From Bryobacteraceae bacterium (GTDB lineage Bacteria; Acidobacteriota; Terriglobia; Bryobacterales; Bryobacteraceae), in assembly GCA_014379815.1 (NCBI GenBank), contig JACMLA010000109.1:1-21620 (forward strand): a DNA stretch of 21,620 bases, given 5' to 3'. Shown one piece after another: positions 1 to 6,652 of the stretch. The notes under the pieces are model-generated. The model did no database searches. It was given only the letters and a program-made list of their open reading frames with translations, and was not told where the DNA came from. A program made the position numbers and the translations under genes. Numbering within the stretch: position 1 is the first letter of the stretch; each line of letters starts with the position of its first letter.

Positions 1-56
1 AGGTACGGTTCATAATATAGTGTAATTATAAAATAACTATGCTATAAAACGGAAGG
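1..56 (+). promoter_or_regulatory. AT-rich promoter/operator region of the TetR-type gene
   Basis: This stretch is far richer in A and T than the rest of the window. An extended -10-like element, TGC followed by TATAAA, lies at 40-48. It would place transcription start at about 54-57, essentially on the ATG at 57, so the message may be leaderless or nearly so. A weak inverted repeat, ATAGT at 17-21 and ACTAT at 36-40, could be an autoregulatory operator, since TetR proteins usually bind palindromes in their own promoters. Both assignments are inferences from short motifs. The window begins here, so a divergent neighbour cannot be excluded. Confidence 0.35.
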
Positions 57-662
57 ATGCAAGCCGACCTATATTCATCCCGCCGCCAGCCTAAAGGCGA
101 CAAACGGGACCGAACCCGCACCAAACTGCTGGAAGCCGCACGCTCTCTGATCCGCGAAGTGGGCTACGAACACACAACGCTTGACGCCATCGCAGAACGG
201 GCCGGCATGACCACGGGAGCGATCTACAGCAACTTCAAAAATCGCGACGAACTATTCATTTCTTTAGGGCAAGCCTATTGGGCGCCGATCCGACCTGGCG
301 TTCAGCCAGGCGCAACCTTGCCGGAAGTCATGCGAGCCTTCGCGGATGCCACACTTGCGGCGTTGCCGGACCGCCAGGCCGCTGCGGTTGGTCGTCTCAC
401 GGGCCTGGCCCATACCCTTACGCACGAAGAACTGCGGGTTAAAGTTTCCGAGTTCACGGCTCAAAGTTATTCCCTTGGCGAAGAGTGGCTTCGCTCCGCA
501 ACAAGAGAAGAAGATCTCCCCATGCCCCTGGATCAACTTGTACGCGTGATGCACGCCTTGACCGAAGGGCTCGTGTTCCAAAGACTTTTGACGCCAGAGT
601 TGATACCCGACGAAATCTTCTATGCAGCTTTCGCCGCGATAGGAGTTCCGCGATCAACTTAA
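57..662 (+). CDS. TetR/AcrR family transcriptional regulator
   Basis: This 201-residue protein has the usual TetR length and layout. The N-terminal helix-turn-helix covers roughly residues 20-67, where a TRTKLLEAARSLIREVGY helix is followed by TTLDAIAERAGMTTGAIYSNF and KNRDELF, the classic family signature. The remaining ~130 residues are helical and variable and would form the ligand-binding and dimerisation domain; the ligand cannot be read from the sequence. An in-frame stop at 45-47 makes the ATG at 57 the only sensible start, and a GGAAGG tract directly touches it with no spacer. The gene converges on the ADP-ribosylglycohydrolase-like gene. Its target is unknown; TetR proteins often control adjacent efflux genes, and the nearest candidate here is the ABC exporter at 4801, but they are not adjacent, so this is only a guess. 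Confidence 0.93.
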   Translation: MQADLYSSRRQPKGDKRDRTRTKLLEAARSLIREVGYEHTTLDAIAERAGMTTGAIYSNFKNRDELFISLGQAYWAPIRPGVQPGATLPEVMRAFADATLAALPDRQAAAVGRLTGLAHTLTHEELRVKVSEFTAQSYSLGEEWLRSATREEDLPMPLDQLVRVMHALTEGLVFQRLLTPELIPDEIFYAAFAAIGVPRST

Positions 663-678
663 GGCGCCGCTTGCCTTA
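660..678. terminator. possible hairpin between convergent genes
   Basis: TAAGGC (660-665) and GCCTTA (673-678) form a 6-bp inverted repeat around a 7-nt loop. It begins on the stop codon of the TetR gene and lies in the 68-bp gap before the end of the convergent ADP-ribosylglycohydrolase-like gene. No T-run follows on either strand, so it is not a textbook intrinsic terminator. The position is the main argument for a role. Confidence 0.25.
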
Positions 679-730
679 GCTAAATGAAGTTGACGGAACA
701 ACCCCCTAATTCTGGAAGCGACACCTTCAC

Positions 731-2293
731 TCAACGAAACACGACAAAATCCTGGATGGCCACATCCGAACCTTTAGCCCCGGGCCCAGGCTCCGCCCGA
801 ACGACCAGCCGAACTGTGTGCCTGGCGTTTTTCAACTTAAAGGCGTGCCACACAGATTCGTCGCCTTTCCTGACATCCTCGTCGGGATAAACATCAATCG
901 TGCGATCCAGCTTGCCGTCGAGGTACACATCCGCCTTCCCTCCCGTGGCGAGGTACGGACCGGTGATCATCGCCCCCGTTCCTTCAAAGCTGAACGTTGC
1001 CTCAGAGTCCTTTGATGCAGACACACGGCTCGACTTCTCACTCTTCCAGTCGCCTTTCCACTGCCAGCGCGGATCGGAAATCACCACGCGTTCCGTCGGC
1101 GACCCATAGTCATCCCACAATTCCATCTTTGTGGCCTTCGGAGCCTGTGTCCGTACAGTAATCGAGTCCCCTTCAACAGACCCGCCATTCTTTTTCACCA
1201 GATCCAGCGCACGTTTCTGCGTGCTGTCAACGATGGTCTTGAAAGTGAAATCGGTGTAGCTGAATTTCGTGTCTGCAATCGCAGGAATCCCGCTCTTCCA
1301 TTCGTCAGGGATGCGTTTGTAGCCGATCATCGTCCCAAGTATTCCGCAAGCATTAGAAGGGTTGCAGTCCGAGTCCTGTCCTGCCCTCGTAGAAACCTCA
1401 AGCGTCTTCCAGAAGTCGCCCTCTCCATAGAGAAGACCAAGTGCTATATAGGCGCCGTTTAGTCTGGCATCGATGTTGAATGGCTTCAAGGCACCACTTG
1501 GGCAGGGCTCGCGATTGTTCCACTTGCCCTCAATCAGTTTCCAGGTAGCTTGCCACTCCTTCTCCTGCTTCGACCACGCCAGCACATCCGCGATCGTCAT
1601 AGCGTAAGGGCTCTTCGCAGGTAAGCAAGCCAGACCGGCCTCAACAACTTTGCGGGGATCCTTCTCGAAGAACGCCGCCGAGTACATGCAGGAGACAAAC
1701 ACGCCGCCATAGATACCGTCGCCGTAATTCATGACCCGACCGGCGCGCCAGGCGATGTCAGTAGCAGCAACCGGGAGACCCGGCGCCATCAGACCTATGA
1801 AGTCAGCTTCAATCTGGAAGTCGATGTCGTTAGCATGGGCATTGTACTTGGGCGTACCCGCAAGAGTAGCGGAAACGCCGCGCTTCAAGGCCCTTCGCGA
1901 AGCCAGATTGGCATGCCACAAGGCGTACTTCGCGTCTTTGAACATAGCGCCGAAGTCATCTGTCGTAGCTCCCAAACCTTTGTCATCCAAAACTTTGGCA
2001 AAAGTCATGTCGACGTACAGATCATCTTGATTGATCGAGTTGCTGATCTTCTCCGGCATCCACTTCGGCAGATCCTTAGTCTCAATAATCCGCTCGTTGA
2101 AGCGGAACTCTGTGGGTGCGCCGTAACTAACCCCGATCATCTGGCCGGCCCAGCCACCTTCAATCTTGTCCCGCAATTCACTCAACTGGATTGTTCTGTT
2201 CGCGGTGCCGAACCCTGCTGCTACACCGACAAGCAGCACAGTGGCGGAAATCACAAGGAGAAGGATACGGTTCTTCATAACCGCATCAATCAT
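731..2293 (-). CDS. exported ADP-ribosylglycohydrolase-fold protein
   Basis: This 520-residue protein begins with a hydrophobic export signal (roughly residues 7-27). A domain of the ADP-ribosylglycohydrolase family (Pfam ADP_ribosyl_GH) spans about 38-330. Visible metal-site-like motifs are KIEGGWAGQMIGVSYG near the start, the QDDLYVD acidic patch (D90, D91, D95), NDIDFQIEADFIGL near 155-167 and AGQDSDCN (D307, D309), which matches the conserved late D-x-D of the family. Residues ~400-520 look like an added beta-sandwich, perhaps a carbohydrate-binding-like module. Family members in the cytoplasm remove ADP-ribose from proteins or act on related N-glycosides. An exported copy probably has a different substrate, which I cannot name. 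The gene lies 10 bp after the TonB receptor and is probably co-transcribed with it. ATG at 2293 is chosen; ATG at 2278 is an alternative that starts just before the signal sequence. Confidence 0.85.
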   Translation of the reverse strand: MIDAVMKNRILLLVISATVLLVGVAAGFGTANRTIQLSELRDKIEGGWAGQMIGVSYGAPTEFRFNERIIETKDLPKWMPEKISNSINQDDLYVDMTFAKVLDDKGLGATTDDFGAMFKDAKYALWHANLASRRALKRGVSATLAGTPKYNAHANDIDFQIEADFIGLMAPGLPVAATDIAWRAGRVMNYGDGIYGGVFVSCMYSAAFFEKDPRKVVEAGLACLPAKSPYAMTIADVLAWSKQEKEWQATWKLIEGKWNNREPCPSGALKPFNIDARLNGAYIALGLLYGEGDFWKTLEVSTRAGQDSDCNPSNACGILGTMIGYKRIPDEWKSGIPAIADTKFSYTDFTFKTIVDSTQKRALDLVKKNGGSVEGDSITVRTQAPKATKMELWDDYGSPTERVVISDPRWQWKGDWKSEKSSRVSASKDSEATFSFEGTGAMITGPYLATGGKADVYLDGKLDRTIDVYPDEDVRKGDESVWHAFKLKNARHTVRLVVRAEPGPGAKGSDVAIQDFVVFR

Positions 2294-2303
2294 ATCTCTG
2301 TCT

Positions 2304-4637
2304 CTAGAAGCGCGCCGTCAGTCCGACGCGAATAGCCCGTGGCGAGCCTGGCATGATGTTGTTGTTGCTATGAGCAGTCGGGTAGTAAGTCCTGTCGAAG
2401 AGATTCTCAACATTCGCCTGCAACCGGATCTTTTCAGTTAACGAATAGAATGCTGCGATATCAGCACGTGTGAACGAAGGTAACCGCACCGTATTGTCGA
2501 TGCCGGTATACAGGCTCGCTTGCTGAATCACACCCAGCCCGGCACTCAGGCGGGGCAGGATGCGGTAGTTGTTCCACAGAGAAAGAGTGTGCCGCGGAAC
2601 CAGAGCAATACGCGCACCCGCCAGAGCCGCCGTAGTCGGATTCGAGATGAAAGCATCCTGCCACGCATAACCGCCTGTCATAAGCCAGCGACGGGTGATA
2701 TTGCCGTTGACACCGACCTCAACACCGTTGGTTCGCTGGCTCCCGGTCTGCAACAGGCGCGATGGGTCGTTAGGATCCCTCGCGGTGGTGTTGGTTCGAT
2801 CCAGCCGATAAACCGCGGCGGTGAAGGTAAGATTACGCCGGGCGTCCCATTTTGCTCCAGCCTCATAATTCTTGAACTGCTCAGGTTTCAGTGTTTGCGT
2901 GGTAGTGGTCAGCGAAGAAAACTGGTCTCCCGAACTTGGCAGATACGCCACGCTGTAGCTGGTGTAGAGCGACAAATTCGTGAGTGGCTTCAGGATCAGT
3001 CCAGCCCGGGGCGACACCATGTGATCTTGCCGGTCCAGTCGTTCGCCGTTTCGGTTGTTATGAAAATCGGTCGAGAAATAGTCGTATCGAACACCGGCCA
3101 CCACCTGAATGTATCGGGATAGCTCGACCTGATCTTGAACAAAGACGCTGGACACATGATTGATGGCCGAGTTATCCGCATCCGTTGCCGATTGCCGGAA
3201 TGTGGCACCCGAGTTCTCCAGTGCAGGATTGCCAAACGGCAGATTGATGGCAGTCGCGTTACCCGGCCAAAAGGCCGTATTTCGGAAATTAATGGATTTC
3301 TGACGCCCAAACTCCGTACCAGCCAGCAGCGTGTGACGAATAGGCCCGGTGGTTACGACTCCCGTCAGATCTGTCTGGTTAAACACATTCCGCCGCAGAG
3401 TCAAATTGCCATAGCCGCTGATACTCACCTGGGTGAGTGCTGGATTCACCGCCCCGGCGAAAACGTTCCGGTAGTACTTGTCGTAATCGCCGATCAGCGT
3501 GCTGTTGCGCAGGTTGAAGTTCGAGAACTGATGCTCCACGGTTAGGGATCCAAGATTCACATCGGCGGTGGCATAACTATTCGCTGGATCCCCAAAAAAC
3601 GTCCGTCGATCTGCCGGTGACGGCCCCCCGTTGAACGACGGTATGCCGCGATCCACTGTGCGGTCGTCGCTGAAATTCTCGTAGTTGACCCGTACCTGCG
3701 TTCGCTCGCTAGCCCGCCACGTCAGCGAAGGGGCGATCCCATATCGCTCCAGTCCAACGGATCGCCGATAGCTGTCCGAGTTCTCATACAGCGCGTTCAG
3801 CCGAACGGCCACGCGGTCTCCAAAGTTGTGACCCAGATCTGTCGAGAAGCGCTTGACGCCAAAACTGCCCCCGTCCATCGTCAGCGACCGCAGCGGAGAA
3901 AAGTTCGCGTCTTTGGTGACCCGGTTGATCACTCCTCCACCGCCGCCGCGGCCAAACGTGAGCGCGTTCGCTCCTTTCACAGCTTCTACCCGTTCCACGT
4001 TGTAGACATCCCGGTAGTACTGCACGTCGTCGCGCACGCCATTCACATAAAAGTCAGCAGTTGTCGCATTGCCGCGAATCACAGGCGCGTCCCGGTGTCC
4101 TTCGCCCTGCGCCATCGTGATTCCTGGAATATAGCGGACCACGTCCGCCATGCTCCGCATCGCCTGATCCCGCAGAAGTTGACCGGTCACCACAGTGATG
4201 GATTGCGGTACGTCAATCAGAGGAGTTGGTGTTCGGGTAGATTCCGAAGCGATGACGCGGTAGTCGGCCGTGTCGGTAATCATCAGAACCTCCGATCGAG
4301 AGGCAACCGTCATCACGATCTCCAGCGTCCCGGCACCGATCTCATCTGGGCCAATCTCGCGAGCTATCTCGGAAAATCCACCCGCCGACACCCGGAGCGT
4401 ATAAGCGCCCGGCTTCAGCGTGACCGTAAACCGTCCTCCGGGTCCGGAAATAACGGAAGCGCCGGTGCCGCGACCGTCTGCCCAGACAGTGATCCTCGCA
4501 CCCTCAATCGGGCTGTGTGTAGGGTCCACAACAACTCCGGACAACGCCGGTGCAGCAGGCTCCCCCAAACAACAAGCGACGAAAGCGACTACAGGAACAA
4601 CCAGATTCGTCAAGCGCTTCACACTATCCCGTGCCAT
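2304..4637 (-). CDS. TonB-dependent siderophore-type outer membrane receptor
   Basis: This is a 777-residue outer membrane receptor. From the chosen start it has a signal peptide (about 1-31), a carboxypeptidase-regulatory-like beta domain (~32-112, typical of acidobacterial TonB receptors), a plug (~138-244) with VPQSITVVTGQLL, FYVNGVRDD and the conserved VERVEAVKGANALTFGRGGGGGVINR segment in two parts, and a 22-strand-type barrel ending in a terminal phenylalanine (GLTARF). The plug resembles Fiu/PiuA-type catecholate siderophore receptors, so ferric siderophore uptake is the best guess. The frame is open upstream to 4739, but ATG at 4637 is preferred: it puts the signal peptide at the N-terminus, has AAGGG at suitable spacing, and lies 55 nt after the predicted transcription start. 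No obvious Fur box was found. It heads an apparent two-gene unit with the ADP-ribosylglycohydrolase-like gene. Confidence 0.92.
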   Translation of the reverse strand: MARDSVKRLTNLVVPVVAFVACCLGEPAAPALSGVVVDPTHSPIEGARITVWADGRGTGASVISGPGGRFTVTLKPGAYTLRVSAGGFSEIAREIGPDEIGAGTLEIVMTVASRSEVLMITDTADYRVIASESTRTPTPLIDVPQSITVVTGQLLRDQAMRSMADVVRYIPGITMAQGEGHRDAPVIRGNATTADFYVNGVRDDVQYYRDVYNVERVEAVKGANALTFGRGGGGGVINRVTKDANFSPLRSLTMDGGSFGVKRFSTDLGHNFGDRVAVRLNALYENSDSYRRSVGLERYGIAPSLTWRASERTQVRVNYENFSDDRTVDRGIPSFNGGPSPADRRTFFGDPANSYATADVNLGSLTVEHQFSNFNLRNSTLIGDYDKYYRNVFAGAVNPALTQVSISGYGNLTLRRNVFNQTDLTGVVTTGPIRHTLLAGTEFGRQKSINFRNTAFWPGNATAINLPFGNPALENSGATFRQSATDADNSAINHVSSVFVQDQVELSRYIQVVAGVRYDYFSTDFHNNRNGERLDRQDHMVSPRAGLILKPLTNLSLYTSYSVAYLPSSGDQFSSLTTTTQTLKPEQFKNYEAGAKWDARRNLTFTAAVYRLDRTNTTARDPNDPSRLLQTGSQRTNGVEVGVNGNITRRWLMTGGYAWQDAFISNPTTAALAGARIALVPRHTLSLWNNYRILPRLSAGLGVIQQASLYTGIDNTVRLPSFTRADIAAFYSLTEKIRLQANVENLFDRTYYPTAHSNNNIMPGSPRAIRVGLTARF

Positions 4638-4698
4638 AAAACCCTTTATTTCTCTCCGATGTTCCTGTTGGACTAAATTGGTCCTGATTGGAAATTCG

Positions 4699-4728
4699 AT
4701 TGTACAGACAAACGCAATTGAGTTGCAA
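4699..4728 (-). promoter_or_regulatory. sigma70-like promoter of the TonB receptor gene
   Basis: On the minus strand, TTGCAA (4728-4723) is followed after 18 nt by TACAAT (4704-4699), a 5/6 match to the -10 consensus and a good -35 match. Transcription would start near 4692 and give a leader of about 55 nt before the ATG at 4637. The placement agrees with the start codon chosen from the signal peptide. Confidence 0.55.
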
Positions 4729-4748
4729 GTAAAAATCACGTCACAGCT

Positions 4749-4795
4749 CCGGACACCCAGCTTCTAAACTCCCCGGACACCCCGGCTTTAAACTC
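4749..4795. repeat. tandem repeat, two 23-nt units at 24-nt period
   Basis: Units at 4749-4771 and 4773-4795 agree at 19 of 23 positions. Both start CCGGACACCC and end TAAACTC. They fill the space between the divergent TonB receptor promoter and the GTG start of the ABC exporter, and the second unit supplies the stop codon that limits that gene upstream. They could be paired operator sites for a regulator of the divergent genes, or a piece of a dispersed genomic repeat; the window alone cannot decide. Confidence 0.7.
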
Positions 4796-4800
4796 AAGGT

Positions 4801-6636
4801 GTGGAAGAGGAATTAACCGGTAAGGTCTACGATGGCCGCTTGATGAGGCGCCTCCTCACCTATATGTGGCCGTATCGCGCCTATGTAGGCGTTTCGCTGA
4901 TCTTCCTGTTCTTTAATTCCCTAATGCAGATCGCCGGGCCTCTACTGATGAAGGTGGCCATTGACCGGTATCTCGCACCCAGCCCCAATACGCCCCTAAC
5001 CACTCCTTTCGACAACTGGCTCTCAACAGACCCGTGGACCGGCCTGTCTCAGATCTCCGCTTTGTATCTGGGAGCCATCATCGTGGCGCTGTTCATGGAG
5101 TTCGGGCAGACCTACCTGATGCAGTGGACCGGGCAGAACGCCATGTTCGATATCCGGCGTGATCTCATGGCGCGTCTTCAGAAACTCGATGTCCAGTACT
5201 TTGACCGCAGCCCCGTGGGTCGCCTCGTAACGAGAGTCACCACCGACGTCGATGTCCTCAACGAGCTGTTCAGTTCTGGCCTTGTCACCATTCTGGGCGA
5301 CTTACTCGTGCTGAGTTTCGTCGTAATCGCCATGTTCCAGCTAAGCCCTGGACTAACGCTCATCGTCCTTGGCGTCATGCCTCTGGTGATTTTCGCCACC
5401 GCGAAGTTCCGCAATACCGTTGCCGGAAGCTACCGGCGTATTCGAATCGCAGTCGCTAAAATCAACGCCTACCTGCAAGAACACGTTAATGGCATCGGCG
5501 TCCTCCAGTTGTTCAATCGCGAGAAGCGGAGCGTCCGGGAGTTCTCAGATATCAACCGGATTCATATGGACGCCTACAAGGATTCGATCTTTGCCTACGG
5601 CTGGTTCTACCCGGTAGTCGAATTTCTCAGTATGTTCTCCCTGGCACTCATGCTCGCCTATGGCGGTTTCCGCATCGTAAACAATGCCATGACTGTGGGT
5701 GTCCTGGTCGCCTTCTTTCAATATGGAATGCGATTCTTTCGACCTATTCAGGACCTGAGCGAAAAGTACAACATACTTCAGGCTGCGATGGCCGCCGCAG
5801 AGCGCATCTTCAAATTGCTCGACACTACGTCTGCAATCACCAGTCCCGCGAATCCTCTGCCGATCCGAAACGGTGCGATCGAGTTCGATCACGTCTGGTT
5901 TGCCTACAACGAAGAAGACTGGGTTTTGCGCGATGTGAGTTTCCGCATTGAAGCGGGCGAGACGGTTGCAGTGGTCGGACACACCGGTGCCGGCAAAACT
6001 ACGCTCACCAATCTCTTACTTCGTTTTTACGACGTCCAGAAAGGAACCATCCGGATCGGTGGCATTGATATCCGGCAGTACGATCTTCGCGAGTTGCGAA
6101 CCACATTCAGCATCGTCCTGCAGGATCCCTATCTGTTCACGGGAACTGTTGCCAGCAACATCCGCCTCGGGCAAACCGACATGACGCAAGACCAGATCGA
6201 AAACGCAGCCGAGAGAGTCAATCTGAAAGATTACGTAGACCGTCTTCCCGAAGGCTTCGATACGGCGATGCGGGAACGTGGCGCAGGATTCTCCACCGGT
6301 CAGAAGCAGTTGATCAGTTTCGCCCGTGCCCTCGCGCACGACGGCCGTATCCTGATCCTGGACGAAGCAACCTCAAGCGTAGATACGGAAACCGAAGTCC
6401 GCGTCAGGGAAGCACTCGAGCGGTTAGTCGAGGGTCGGACCAGCATGGTGATTGCGCACCGCCTCTCCACAATCCAGAAAGCAAGCCGCATCTTCGTAAT
6501 GCATAAAGGTCTCCTGCGCGAGCAGGGCACACATCAGCAACTGCTCGGGTTGCGTGGAATCTACTGGAAGCTATACCAACTGCAATACAAAGACCAGGAA
6601 CTCGCGCCTGTCGCAGCGCCTCTCGTAGCGCAATGA
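4801..6636 (+). CDS. ABC exporter half-transporter (fused membrane and ATPase domains)
   Basis: This 611-residue protein has an N-terminal six-helix exporter membrane domain (about residues 20-320) and a C-terminal nucleotide-binding domain. The ATPase shows Walker A GHTGAGKTT at 393-401, Q-loop LQDPYLF, a signature of the form FSTGQ (497-501) instead of LSGGQ, Walker B ILILDEATS with D521/E522, and H-loop histidine 553. It would act as a homodimer or heterodimer in the inner membrane; the substrate (lipid, drug or peptide) is not readable. An in-frame stop at 4789-4791 leaves GTG 4801 as the only start that keeps the N-terminal segment (EELTGKVYDGRLMRRLL) seen in such exporters. The purine tract AAGG lies only one base before it, so initiation may be weak or unusual. 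No partner exporter is adjacent. It converges on the transglutaminase gene with a 16-bp gap. Confidence 0.93.
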   Translation: MEEELTGKVYDGRLMRRLLTYMWPYRAYVGVSLIFLFFNSLMQIAGPLLMKVAIDRYLAPSPNTPLTTPFDNWLSTDPWTGLSQISALYLGAIIVALFMEFGQTYLMQWTGQNAMFDIRRDLMARLQKLDVQYFDRSPVGRLVTRVTTDVDVLNELFSSGLVTILGDLLVLSFVVIAMFQLSPGLTLIVLGVMPLVIFATAKFRNTVAGSYRRIRIAVAKINAYLQEHVNGIGVLQLFNREKRSVREFSDINRIHMDAYKDSIFAYGWFYPVVEFLSMFSLALMLAYGGFRIVNNAMTVGVLVAFFQYGMRFFRPIQDLSEKYNILQAAMAAAERIFKLLDTTSAITSPANPLPIRNGAIEFDHVWFAYNEEDWVLRDVSFRIEAGETVAVVGHTGAGKTTLTNLLLRFYDVQKGTIRIGGIDIRQYDLRELRTTFSIVLQDPYLFTGTVASNIRLGQTDMTQDQIENAAERVNLKDYVDRLPEGFDTAMRERGAGFSTGQKQLISFARALAHDGRILILDEATSSVDTETEVRVREALERLVEGRTSMVIAHRLSTIQKASRIFVMHKGLLREQGTHQQLLGLRGIYWKLYQLQYKDQELAPVAAPLVAQ

Positions 6637-6652
6637 CGCCCCGCGCAAAGGC

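Noticed and set aside
1835..2335. Open frame of 166 codons on the plus strand
   Set aside because: It is antisense to the ADP-ribosylglycohydrolase-like gene and the end of the receptor gene, and lacks any domain signal.
3828..4676. Long open frame (282 codons) on the plus strand
   Set aside because: It is antisense to the TonB receptor gene, whose protein has clear domains; the product is low-complexity and rich in His/Arg, with no recognisable family.
4560..4740. Fur box upstream of the siderophore-type receptor
   Set aside because: No 19-bp GATAATGAT-type dyad was seen around the promoter; iron control remains possible but is not visible.
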